Positions 35,450 through 44,007 of a DNA stretch of 64,000 bases are shown piece by piece. The stretch's first letter is position 1; the number at the start of each line of letters is the position of its first letter. Under the pieces are notes generated by a model that had not been told where the DNA came from, did not search any database, and saw only the letters and a program-made list of their open reading frames with translations. The DNA is from Halocatena halophila (GTDB taxonomy: Archaea > Halobacteriota > Halobacteria > Halobacteriales > Haloarculaceae), in assembly GCA_027563145.1 (NCBI GenBank), contig CP071306.1, forward strand, positions 1,426,001 to 1,490,000, given 5' to 3'. Made by a program: the position numbers and the translations under genes.

Positions 35450-35911
35450 TTACAGGATTCCAAGCGGAACGATTCCCAGGAGATCACCAAGGATTCCCAG
35501 CGGAACGCTCTCCAGGAGACCACCGAGGAGACCTAGCGGAAGGCTTCCCAGGAGACCACCGAGGAGACCTAGCGGAAGGCTTCCCAGGAGACCACCGAGG
35601 AGACCTAGCGGAATGATCCCCAGAATACTACCGAGGGGGCCCAGCGGAACACTTCCCAGGAGACCACCAAGGAGACCTAGCGGAAGGCTTCCCAAGAGGT
35701 CACCCATGAGACCCAACGGTGCGATCCCGAGGAGGCCGCCAAGAAGTCCAATCGGCGTTACCGTGATTGCCTCAGTGACTGGCAGGCTGAGCTCACCCAT
35801 TCCCAGCGCAAGCGGGAACAGTCCCACAACGCCGAAAACCGGAGAGCTTGACACCTGATCGTCAGTGTCGATGTCCAGCTGCTCGTTATCGAGCGTGTCT
35901 GATTGTGACAT
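35450..35911 (-). CDS. Leu/Gly/Pro 12-residue repeat protein
   Basis: 153-aa low-complexity protein. After an acidic N-terminus (about 1-22) and a hydrophobic patch, residues 53-153 are eight full and one partial copies of a 12-residue unit with consensus PLGLLGGLLGSL. Units 5 and 6 are identical. No Cys, few charges in the repeat block, so it is probably membrane-associated or self-assembling. No family recognised. Start at ATG 35911. Confidence 0.75.
   Translation of the reverse strand: MSQSDTLDNEQLDIDTDDQVSSSPVFGVVGLFPLALGMGELSLPVTEAITVTPIGLLGGLLGIAPLGLMGDLLGSLPLGLLGGLLGSVPLGPLGSILGIIPLGLLGGLLGSLPLGLLGGLLGSLPLGLLGGLLESVPLGILGDLLGIVPLGIL
35453..35755. repeat. 36-bp tandem repeat inside the Leu/Gly/Pro protein
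   Basis: Eight full and one partial 36-bp units (plus-strand core GGAGACCACCGAGGAGACCT), in frame with the 12-residue protein repeat. Some adjacent units are nearly identical, pointing to recent slippage or unequal exchange. Confidence 0.85.
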
Positions 35912-36016
35912 CTTCCCTTGTTGCTGGGATGGATTAATATATATTGTCTTCGATCTATCTGTAGAGTGATATTAGAATATGCATTCAAATCACACAATAC
36001 ACCCTCTCTACCAGAA

Positions 36017-36991
36017 CTATTGATATGTGTTTGAGTTTTTACTCGTTGTTCGTCCAGGATGCGAAATGAGATTCGGATAATCACAGATGAGTCCATCGAC
36101 GCCAGCGTTGGCAAGTTGTGTGGCCTGATACCAGTCAGTGATGGTGTAGACGTTGACCACGCGCTGTTCTTCTCGTGCGACATCGATGAGATCGATGTTG
36201 GCGAAAGGGCCATCGGTGTAGTACTCATCGCCGAAAAACGGCGTGTTCTTGATCATATTTCTCGGTGGATGAATCGCCTCACAATCATAGCGACGAACCA
36301 CCTCGAGTCCGTCCACGATGGAGTCCCAGAGGAGAAAGCCGACCGGCAGCCCCGGTGCCTGCTCGCGAATTTCGGCTATTGCAGCCTCGTAGAACGAGGA
36401 GACGAGCACCGGATTGTCAACCCCCGAGCAGATTTCGAGAACGCGCTCGGTGAACGGTCGCCAGATCGCACGCTGATTCTCTAATGCATCACCTGCAGGT
36501 CCAAAGACCACGTCGTGTGAGCCTGGATTTTTGAACTCGATGTTGACGCCGACGTGTGGTGGAATTTCTGCGAGAACGTCGGATAACAGTGGGACGGTCT
36601 CGTTGCTGTCGAGCACGCTGGCGCTGGTGACCACATCCGTCGGTGTCTCCCAGACGACACCCGATTCGTCTGTGAGACCACGCTCTCCGCCATCCCGACT
36701 TGAGAGCCGATCGTCGTGGAAGACAACCACGTCACCGTCACGAGTGGGCATCACGTCGATTTCTATCATCGCCGCGCGCGAGTAGTGTGGTCCACGGGAG
36801 GCCCGGCGTGCGGCCAGCGCCGTGTTTTCGGGATAGATCCCTGCGAAACCACGGTGGGCGACAATCGATGGCCTCCAGTGCGATGGCGAATCGGGATCGT
36901 CGGGTCGGGCGTTTGCAGTTCCGAGCGCGCCGAACAGCGTCATGCCTGTGCCAGCTACGAACTCCCGTCGGTTCAGTCTGGGTGTCCTCAT
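36017..36991 (-). CDS. Exported glycerophosphodiester phosphodiesterase
   Basis: 324-aa secreted enzyme that hydrolyses glycerophosphodiesters. Tat signal RRREFVAGTGMTLFGALG-like (twin Arg at 8-9). Catalytic motifs: VAHRGFAGIYPENT (His and Arg), IEIDVMPTRDGDVVVFHDD (Glu, Asp, His). C-terminal half carries the TIM-barrel NAGVDGLICDYP. Substrate may be archaeal lipid headgroups or exogenous material. Confidence 0.92.
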   Translation of the reverse strand: MRTPRLNRREFVAGTGMTLFGALGTANARPDDPDSPSHWRPSIVAHRGFAGIYPENTALAARRASRGPHYSRAAMIEIDVMPTRDGDVVVFHDDRLSSRDGGERGLTDESGVVWETPTDVVTSASVLDSNETVPLLSDVLAEIPPHVGVNIEFKNPGSHDVVFGPAGDALENQRAIWRPFTERVLEICSGVDNPVLVSSFYEAAIAEIREQAPGLPVGFLLWDSIVDGLEVVRRYDCEAIHPPRNMIKNTPFFGDEYYTDGPFANIDLIDVAREEQRVVNVYTITDWYQATQLANAGVDGLICDYPNLISHPGRTTSKNSNTYQ

Positions 36992-37070
36992 CGACAGCTA
37001 ACCCACTATCACATATTGATTCAAGGGTTGCTAATGGAGATATATAGTGGCATATACGGATGGGTTGCAC

Positions 37071-37852
37071 TCATTCGTCCTCTGGATACTGGTTGTTGAG
37101 CCAGTGCTTCCAGGTGACCGTCCCAGCGGCGTGATCCGGACAGGTAGCATGGCCGGCTCGAAATCCACGCAATGTCGCCCCAAGGGCCGGAACAGGAATA
37201 ATCGGGCGACGAAGTCCGCGATGGTCTTTGAACGTTGCAGCCAGTTCACTGATAGTACTGATCGTCGGGCCTCCAACGGTGACAGTCCGATCACAGCTGT
37301 TGTCGGTCGCCAGCCCACCGATCGTGTCGGCGAGCGTGGCAGCGGCGATCGGCTGTAGTGACACCCTGGATGGGATCGGCCACACCGACAGTTTCGAAAG
37401 TGATTCGAAAAGTGTCCCAAGAAACGAGTAGAACTGCGTTGAGCGAACGATGACCGAGGAAACAGGGCTTTCGGCGACCACTGTCTCCGCAGTCCGTTTG
37501 TGTTCGTAGTATGAAAGCGGAATTTGCGTTACGCCAACGATCGACGGATAGACAACTCTGCTGACACCAGCCCCATGGGCTGCATCAAGAAGTCGTTCGG
37601 TCCCTTCCACATCGACCGATGCAGTCGCACCCATTGGTGCGGTAGCCGCATGGATCACTCCCGTGACACCGGTCAGGGCGGCCTCAATTCCCTCATTCGA
37701 ACGAAGATCGAGTTGGATTCACTCACAGCCGCCGATGGCCGTGTCCGGGGGTGAACGACTCGCCGATCGGACGGTGTGGCCCATTGCAGTGAGTTTCTTC
37801 ACGAGTGCAGTTCCGAGCGTTCCCGTCGCCCCGGTCACAAGCGTGTTGTCAT
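37071..37852 (-). pseudogene. Decayed NAD(P)H-binding SDR-type protein
   Basis: Atypical SDR (NmrA/NDUFA9-like). The Rossmann start LVTGATGTLGTALVKKL is readable in frame from about 37850, but no start codon lies in that frame; the ATG present is one base out of phase. An in-frame TGA at 37719-37721 interrupts the frame after residue CE. Downstream the frame is open and normal (SYYEHKRTAETVV, TVGGPTISTISELAATF) to 37071. Two independent lesions make real decay more likely than sequencing error. Confidence 0.75.
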
Positions 37853-38017
37853 GGCATAGAATTGGACTGCGCACCGAGTACGGTTGCCGAACACCTTCGA
37901 AAGGCCGAATCCAAAATTCTGCAGGCGCTGTTCTCCCGGTAAGTGGATGAAAAAGACAGTGACACCGATTCGCACCGGACCGCTTTGCTTATGCGTCCCA
38001 TGGAATAAGAGCCGACA

Positions 38018-39265
38018 ATGACCAACCTTGCGCTCACCGAGCGAGTGCCCGATGTCGCCACGGATGGGGTCTGGCTCGAATGCATCGAGACGGGAGAAAC
38101 GTACGCGCCGTTCGAGGAGATTCGATACACCTCAGAGGAAGACCATCTGCTCGAGGTCCGCTACGCGGAGTATCCGGGATTCGAGGCGTTTTCGGGCCGT
38201 GGCGTCTGGCGATACGCCGAGGCGTTGCCGTTCGATTCGGGGGTGTCAATTCCGGAGGGTGACACGCCGCTGTATCACGTCCCCCGGTTAGAAGACGAAA
38301 TTGGCGTCCAAAACCTTCGAATCAAACACGAAGGGATGAATCCCACCGGGAGTTTCAAGGATCGAGGCATGACCGTCGGCGTCGGTGTCGCACAGCGACT
38401 CGGCGTCGACCGGCTCGTCTGTGCAAGCACGGGCAACACGAGTGCTGCACTAGCAGCGTACGGCGGCCGCGCCGGGCTCGAAACGCTCGTGTTGCTCCCA
38501 GCCGGAAAGGTCGCCGCCGGGAAGGTTGCCCAGGCCAGCCTCCACGGCGCACGCATTCTGGAGGTGGACGGCAACTTTGACGACTGTCTCGATATCGTTC
38601 GCGAACTGGCCGATCGAGGTGAGGCGTATCTGCTCAACTCGCTCAATCCGTTCCGACTTGAGGGCCAGAAAACGATCGGCTTCGAAATCCTAGAGCGGTT
38701 CTATGCCGACGAAGGACGATTCCCAGACCGGATCGTGTTGCCGGTCGGCAACGCCGGAAACACGGCCGCGCTGTACAAGGCGTTCCGGGAGCTGGTTGCC
38801 GCCGGCGAACTCGATGCAGACTCTGTTCCAAAGCTCACGGGGGTGCAGGCTGAAGGAGCCGCACCGATGGTCGAGGCGATCAAAACTGATAGCGACACCG
38901 TCACGCGCTGGGAGTCGGTCGAAACCCGCGCCACGGCAATCAGAATCGGCAATCCCGTCAACGCACCGAAGGCACTCCCCGGCATTCGCGAAACCGGCGG
39001 CACTGCCGTCGCCGTGAGCGACGAGCAGATCACGGACGCCCAGCGCTCGCTTGCTCAGGAAGGTATCGGCGTTGAGCCCGCCAGCGCTGCCAGCGTCGCC
39101 GGACTCCGGCAGTTGCGTGCCGATGGAGTCGTCGAATCCGAGGAGGATGTGGTCTGTCTGACGACCGGCCATCTACTGAAAGACCCGGACGCTGCAGCCA
39201 CAGCCGGCAACGACCCCGAACCGGTCGCTAACGACGCGGATGCCGTGCTGGAACTGCTGGAGTGA
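38018..39265 (+). CDS. thrC: Threonine synthase
   Basis: PLP enzyme of 415 aa converting O-phosphohomoserine to threonine. PLP-lysine motif HEGMNPTGSFKDRGM, phosphate-binding VLPVGNAGNTAALYKAF. The N-terminus lacks the zinc ribbon of some archaeal forms but has the Cys of LECIETGETYAPFEE. Solitary gene. Confidence 0.93.
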   Translation: MTNLALTERVPDVATDGVWLECIETGETYAPFEEIRYTSEEDHLLEVRYAEYPGFEAFSGRGVWRYAEALPFDSGVSIPEGDTPLYHVPRLEDEIGVQNLRIKHEGMNPTGSFKDRGMTVGVGVAQRLGVDRLVCASTGNTSAALAAYGGRAGLETLVLLPAGKVAAGKVAQASLHGARILEVDGNFDDCLDIVRELADRGEAYLLNSLNPFRLEGQKTIGFEILERFYADEGRFPDRIVLPVGNAGNTAALYKAFRELVAAGELDADSVPKLTGVQAEGAAPMVEAIKTDSDTVTRWESVETRATAIRIGNPVNAPKALPGIRETGGTAVAVSDEQITDAQRSLAQEGIGVEPASAASVAGLRQLRADGVVESEEDVVCLTTGHLLKDPDAAATAGNDPEPVANDADAVLELLE

Positions 39266-39331
39266 GTCAGTTTCAGCAGTCAAGTGATAGTATAGAAACT
39301 CTTTTTTGCAGACCGATCCGTAATTGTGGAG

Positions 39332-39931
39332 ATGGCTGCGATATTTTTCGATCTCGATGGAACCCTGCTAGAGTTCGATCGGGCGTATAGTTCGATTCTC
39401 TCGGCTGCGTTCCGATCAGTTGGTGGTGAGTCGCGACGGGCCTGGGTTGATGGCTACAGCGAGGCCTTTTTCGAGGCGTTTGAGGCGTGCGAGCCCGAAC
39501 CGTATCGGCGTGCGTTCGACGCGATCGACGTTGCACATGAAACCGAACTGCTTGTGGAGGCGCTACAGAACCAGGAGGTATCGGCCTGTCAGCCGTCTCC
39601 AGACGTCCATTCGGCACTGGACCGGTTGGCTGGCGAGTTCGAGCTTGGCGTGGTAACGAATGGAGTTCCCGATTGGCAGCGCGAGAAGCTTCGTGCCTAC
39701 GATCTTGAAGAGCGGTTTGACGTGATCGTTGCCTCGTATGCGGCCGGCGCGCACAAACCAGATCCTGCGCCGTTTCGGCTCGCAGAACAGCGCTTACCAA
39801 CAGAAAAATACACGATGGTCGGTGACGACGATGCGGATATCGCTGGTGCCAACGCTGTTGGCTGGTCGTCAATTCGATACACTGGTGGGGGATTCGCGAC
39901 GATCGCCGAGGAGTTGTTAGCCGAGCGCTGA
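39332..39931 (+). CDS. HAD-superfamily hydrolase
   Basis: 199-aa phosphatase-like protein. Motif I FFDLDGTLLEF with the nucleophile Asp, motif II VVTNGVP, and motif III/IV HKPDPAPF with MVGDDDADIAGANAVGW. An all-helical cap lies between motif I and II. Start at ATG 39332 (MAAIFFD). Confidence 0.9.
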   Translation: MAAIFFDLDGTLLEFDRAYSSILSAAFRSVGGESRRAWVDGYSEAFFEAFEACEPEPYRRAFDAIDVAHETELLVEALQNQEVSACQPSPDVHSALDRLAGEFELGVVTNGVPDWQREKLRAYDLEERFDVIVASYAAGAHKPDPAPFRLAEQRLPTEKYTMVGDDDADIAGANAVGWSSIRYTGGGFATIAEELLAER

Positions 39932-40032
39932 TCGGACACGCTGTTACGGTCGAATCCCGGCTGATCTGCGACGGAAACAACACGTCAGCACTGGTTTCAC
40001 AGCTGCTCATCGCCGCGAGTTTCCGCCATCCG

Positions 40033-40039
40033 TTTATAG
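40033..40039 (+). promoter_or_regulatory. TATA box for DUF6498-like gene 1
   Basis: TTTATAG 30 bases before the ATG at 40063. The same box and the following AGAGAGAATCATGCAAGAGTG recur at 42466 upstream of gene 2, so the promoter was duplicated with the gene and the mRNA is probably leaderless. Confidence 0.6.
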
Positions 40040-40062
40040 CAGAGAGAATCATGCAAGAGTGA

Positions 40063-41484
40063 ATGTCAGCTTCGCAGATTGGCCGTATCCCGCCGCAATC
40101 AGTACGCCACCTCCCCGTGCTGGCCGGCAATCTGGTCCCACTCGTTGGCATTCTCCAGTTTGGGTGGGATCCCAGAACGCTCGCCGTGATATATGGAATC
40201 GAATTTCTGCTGTTGTTCCCACTCGCTGCGGTGAAAGCACTGTTCGCCCAGCAGCCACCGGGAGAAGATCCAGGCGATGATGATGAGGGGATTGAGCTTC
40301 GAAGCGATCTCAACGAAAAACGCGGATGCGTAAGAATTCATGACCGGCTCCCGCCGATCTATTTACGAACTGTTCCGTTTTCGCTGCAAATACTTGAACT
40401 GGGTGTGATTGGAAGCTCATTTTTATTGGCTGGTATCGGTAGCATCGTTCCTCTCGCGACGACACTCGCCCAGCCAGCAGTGTTCGCAGGAGGCCTTTCG
40501 CTCGTTGTCGGACAGTTGATCGACACCGGCTACAGCTACTTTCACCGAAAACAGTACGTCGAAGCCTCCCCGTACGCCGTCGTCGAACGTCCGTTCCGGT
40601 TGGTGTTATTTCACTTTTTAGTTTATATGCTGATCGAAAATTTTGATTCGAACGGGACACTGTTGGTAGCGAGTTTCGTGATCGTAAAGATGGCTGCGGA
40701 CTGGTCAGGCATCCGTGCAGAAGATGATGGTGGGAGCCGACTCACAAGGTGGCTCGCGGGATTAGACGAAACCGAGTCGATTGCGCCAATGGAACCACCC
40801 GTTGGCACACCCACCGCAACGTTTGACGTGGACAAACGAGCAGCGGTTGCCACCGCACTCTGGCGGACAACCACGAAGTCAGCAATCGGATATGTGATAT
40901 TAGTTTTTATTAGCTGGTTATGCTGGATAACCATTATTTTCGGCAGAATACCATCACGCAGAATTTTGCTTATGAGCGCAATCGTCGCGGTAACGTTGTT
41001 TACCGTACTGTTCTGTGGGAATCTGATCGAACGACTACTCGCAACGGGCTGGTTGCGATATGGACGGTTCGAGGACCGAATCGTTGCAATCGATCGACTG
41101 ACGGGTGAGCCACAGTGGAGCGCCCCGATTGAGTCCCTCCGAAACGTCGCGGCTGATGAGTATGCATTCCCGGATCGGCTGTTGGGTACACGAACGATTG
41201 ACGTAACCGTGGGGTGGGACGACGAGAATGAGCGGGCGATCGGCCCGATCAATCAGCCGGACGCCTTCATTCGGGCATTCGACTTCTCCGACGATGTGAT
41301 CGAACTCCAGGAACTCAATCGATGGGTCGCTGGCACTGCCGTCGTGGCGGCTATCGGCATCATCCTGGCTATCGTCGGTGGGGCATGGATGGTAGAATCA
41401 CTTCGTAGCGTTGAATTTTTCGTGGCTGGCACACTACTGCTGGTCATCGTTCCGAATGTTCTCTGGGATTTTGCTCATGGGTAA
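40063..41484 (+). CDS. Multi-pass membrane protein, DUF6498-like, paralogue 1
   Basis: 473-aa integral membrane protein. N-terminal NLVPLVGILQFGWDPRTLAVIYGIEF and the following segments match the haloarchaeal DUF6498 family. About ten hydrophobic segments plus a soluble C-terminal part (DDENERAIGPINQPDAFIRA). Function unknown. About 75 percent similar by eye to the gene at 42496. Its TAA stop lies at the left edge of module copy 2. Confidence 0.8.
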   Translation: MSASQIGRIPPQSVRHLPVLAGNLVPLVGILQFGWDPRTLAVIYGIEFLLLFPLAAVKALFAQQPPGEDPGDDDEGIELRSDLNEKRGCVRIHDRLPPIYLRTVPFSLQILELGVIGSSFLLAGIGSIVPLATTLAQPAVFAGGLSLVVGQLIDTGYSYFHRKQYVEASPYAVVERPFRLVLFHFLVYMLIENFDSNGTLLVASFVIVKMAADWSGIRAEDDGGSRLTRWLAGLDETESIAPMEPPVGTPTATFDVDKRAAVATALWRTTTKSAIGYVILVFISWLCWITIIFGRIPSRRILLMSAIVAVTLFTVLFCGNLIERLLATGWLRYGRFEDRIVAIDRLTGEPQWSAPIESLRNVAADEYAFPDRLLGTRTIDVTVGWDDENERAIGPINQPDAFIRAFDFSDDVIELQELNRWVAGTAVVAAIGIILAIVGGAWMVESLRSVEFFVAGTLLLVIVPNVLWDFAHG

Positions 41485-41525
41485 CCTATTGTTCAAACAG
41501 TCTTTCACAATTATTCCTAAATAAC

Positions 41526-41696
41526 TTTATAAGCGATCGGGAAGGCAATGCAACACGAGAGCACAGATGCGCCACGGGGCGTTGTGCGTTCGTGTATGAA
41601 CGCGCCGGGTGTGCACACCACCCGACGCTGGGCTCTCGTCAAGGCGATTTGCCCATGCAATGGGAGAACACACGCGACCGTAATTGTACCGACTCA
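41526..41696 (+). promoter_or_regulatory. Module copy 2 promoter and structured leader
   Basis: TATA box TTTATAA (41526-41532), then about 165 nt. The ACACGA/TCGTGT stem and the CGGGTG/CACCCG hairpin with following ACGCTGGG are kept, while the loop between the latter (TGCACAC) differs from copies 1 and 3. The preceding 35 bp match copies 1 and 3. Confidence 0.6.
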
Positions 41697-41792
41697 CTAA
41701 CCTACTACAGCCACAGCTGTGTCGTCTGTCGGCGCCAGCTTCGTGGCCACCGTGATCATCATCTTGCCTGTCCACTCTGGGGGCGACGATGA
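41655..41792 (+). CDS. Small zinc-finger protein, module copy 2
   Basis: Contains SCVVCRRQLRGHRDHHLACP with the shared C-x2-C-x9-H-x3-C spacing. Unlike copies 1, 3 and 4, the codon at the expected short-form start (41697) is CTA, so the nearest usable start is ATG 41655 (MQWENTRDRN), giving 45 residues. Its stop overlaps the next start (ATGA). The start assignment is uncertain. Confidence 0.5.
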   Translation: MQWENTRDRNCTDSLTYYSHSCVVCRRQLRGHRDHHLACPLWGRR

Positions 41793-42319
41793 CGCTTCCC
41801 CTATTTTTGTTCAGAGACGAGGATCGCAACTGCGTGAACCTCTCGACGGTGGATTCACGATCTGAGCTCTCGGAGGCCGAGCTCTACCACGTGGTGGACA
41901 TCGGCACCGGAACATGGTGTCGGCCATGTCAGTCCACGAACTGTCCGCACGCCACCAGAATTGAGCAGATTCTGACGATGGCAGATCTGGCGAGCGAACG
42001 GACGAACTTTGAGCACTTGCCTGGGATCGAGCGGATCACACGCTATCGCGCGACTGGGGAGACGGTCGTGGCCGCGACGTTCGACACTGGCGCGAAGGTC
42101 CGATATCACGAGACGAACACCGGCGAAATTCATCAGCTCACCTTCCCCGCTGACGATCCAAAATCACCACTCGAACGGATCGACCGACCGGGCTGTTCCA
42201 GTGCAGCAGACGGGTTGATCGACCTGCTCGATGCGTACGGCCGGTATCGCAGTCTCGGCTGTCCAACCGGCCTCAAAGATCAACATCCCGCAGTTGCTCG
42301 GATCACCACTGAGCGCTAG
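41789..42319 (+). CDS. Module protein copy 2, intact
   Basis: 176-aa reference copy of the family. MTLPLFLFRDEDRN start; AELYHVVDIGTGTWCRPCQS with downstream C-x-H (probable metal site, residues about 41-54); RITRYRATGETVVAATFD; and a C-terminal helical segment GLIDLLDAYGRYRSLGCPTG present only here and, decayed, in copy 3. No family recognised. Inserted between two tandem DUF6498-like paralogues. Confidence 0.75.
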   Translation: MTLPLFLFRDEDRNCVNLSTVDSRSELSEAELYHVVDIGTGTWCRPCQSTNCPHATRIEQILTMADLASERTNFEHLPGIERITRYRATGETVVAATFDTGAKVRYHETNTGEIHQLTFPADDPKSPLERIDRPGCSSAADGLIDLLDAYGRYRSLGCPTGLKDQHPAVARITTER

Positions 42320-42465
42320 CAAGCAGGGCAGGCCGGCGAGCGGATCGTTCAGTCGTGAGGCCCCCTCACAGTGATTTCCTGGTCAGAATCGGCAATCGAA
42401 TCTCGACTGATCTGCGACGAAAACAGCACGACAGCGTTGGCTTCACTATGCGTTTCCGTCACCCG

Positions 42466-42472
42466 TTTATAG
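42466..42472 (+). promoter_or_regulatory. TATA box for DUF6498-like gene 2
   Basis: TTTATAG 30 bases before the ATG at 42496, identical in spacing to the promoter of gene 1. Confidence 0.6.
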
Positions 42473-42495
42473 CAGAGAGAATCATGCAAGAGTGA

Positions 42496-43914
42496 ATGTC
42501 AGCGCTGCAGAATGGCCGAGCCCTTCCCCAGTCGATACGGCACCTCCCCGTGCTGACTGGCAATTTAGTTCCACTCGTTGGTGTCCTCCAATTCGGCTGG
42601 GATCCTAGAACGCTCGCCGTCATCTACGGAATTGAATTTCTGCTGTTGTTCCCACTCGCTGCGGTGAAAGCGCTGTTCGCCCAGCAGCCACCGGAAGAAG
42701 ACCGTGACGACGATGCAGAGACAGACTTCCAAAGCGGTCTCAAAGACAAACGCGGAAGCGTGAGAATTCATGACCGGCTCCCGCCGATCCATTTGCGAAC
42801 CGTTCCATTTTCACTGGAAATACTTGAACGGGGCACGTTTGGCAGCGTCTTTTTGCTGGTCGGTATCGCTAGCGTTGTTCCTCTTGAGTCGACACTCACC
42901 CAACCAGCAGTACTCACTGGCGGCCTTTCGCTCGTTGCCGGACAGCTGATAGACACCGGCTACAGCTACTTTCACCGAAAACAGTACGTCGAAGCCTCCC
43001 CGTACGCCGTCGTCGAGCGGCCATTCCGGATGGTGTTCGTTCTCTTTATCGTCTTGACCTTCGTCGCAGACATTGACAGTACCGGTACGCTGGTGGTAGC
43101 GGGCTTTGTGGGCGTAAAAACGCTCTCAGATTGGGCTGCCGTCCGCGCAGAAGACAACGGTGGTGGCCGACTCATCAGCTGGCTCGCTGGACCGGATGAA
43201 GCCGTTTCGCCTGCGCCAATTGATGTGCCCGATGGCGCACCCACAGCAACGTTTGACGTGGACAAACGAGCAGCGGTCGCCACCGCACTCTGGCGGACGA
43301 TCACGAAGACAGGACTCGGTTATGCCAGTACCGTTTCTGTGAGTTGGTTCTGCTGGACAGTCTTTATTGTCGGTGAAATTCCACCCCGAAATATTTTGCT
43401 TATGAGTGTCATTGTTGCGGTAACGCTGTTCGGCGTGCTGTTCTGTGGTAATTTGATCGAGCGCGTGCTTGCAACCGGCTGGATGCGATATCAGCGTCTT
43501 GAGGACCGAATCGTTGCGATCGATCGACTGACAGGCGAGCCACAGTGGTGCGCCTCGATTGAGACGCTCCGGAACGCTGCGGCCGATAACTCCGCACTGG
43601 CGGATCGGCTGTTGGGAACACGAACGATCGACGTAACCGTGGGCTGGGACGATGAGAGCGAGCGGACGATCGGCCCGATCAATCAGCCGGAAGCCTTCGT
43701 TCGGGCATTTGACTTCTCCGACGACGTGACCGAACTCCAGGAGCTTAATCGCTGGATTGTCGGCGCGACGACCGTTTCGGTTATCGGTATTCTTGTGGCC
43801 ATCGCCGGTGGAGTACGGATGGTGGAGTCACTTCGAGGCGTTGGATATCTAGCGTTTGGCGGACCAATGCTCTTTATCGTACCGAAGATTCTCTGGTATT
43901 TCGCTCATCGGTAG
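42496..43914 (+). CDS. Multi-pass membrane protein, DUF6498-like, paralogue 2
   Basis: 472 aa, paralogue of the gene at 40063 with the same order of hydrophobic segments. The invariant IDTGYSYFHRKQYVEASPYA block (20 residues) is identical in both. C-terminal soluble part again contains FDFSDDVTELQELNRW. The duplication includes the promoter and leaderless start, so both genes are probably expressed alike. Confidence 0.8.
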   Translation: MSALQNGRALPQSIRHLPVLTGNLVPLVGVLQFGWDPRTLAVIYGIEFLLLFPLAAVKALFAQQPPEEDRDDDAETDFQSGLKDKRGSVRIHDRLPPIHLRTVPFSLEILERGTFGSVFLLVGIASVVPLESTLTQPAVLTGGLSLVAGQLIDTGYSYFHRKQYVEASPYAVVERPFRMVFVLFIVLTFVADIDSTGTLVVAGFVGVKTLSDWAAVRAEDNGGGRLISWLAGPDEAVSPAPIDVPDGAPTATFDVDKRAAVATALWRTITKTGLGYASTVSVSWFCWTVFIVGEIPPRNILLMSVIVAVTLFGVLFCGNLIERVLATGWMRYQRLEDRIVAIDRLTGEPQWCASIETLRNAAADNSALADRLLGTRTIDVTVGWDDESERTIGPINQPEAFVRAFDFSDDVTELQELNRWIVGATTVSVIGILVAIAGGVRMVESLRGVGYLAFGGPMLFIVPKILWYFAHR

Positions 43915-44007
43915 TTGAACTCACCCTGCGTTCTATTTGCAATCTCGGTGTCGTCATTCTAGAGCGGAGCAACAAAACCGCGTCTTCAGCAGCCATAGCT
44001 GAAAATA

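Noticed and set aside
35453-35755. 36-bp tandem repeats as a CRISPR array
   Set aside because: The units are contiguous with no spacers and encode an in-frame protein repeat.
41482-42319. Module copies as classical insertion sequences
   Set aside because: No transposase, no terminal inverted repeats and no shared right boundary among the copies; the repeats at the left edge are promoter sequence.
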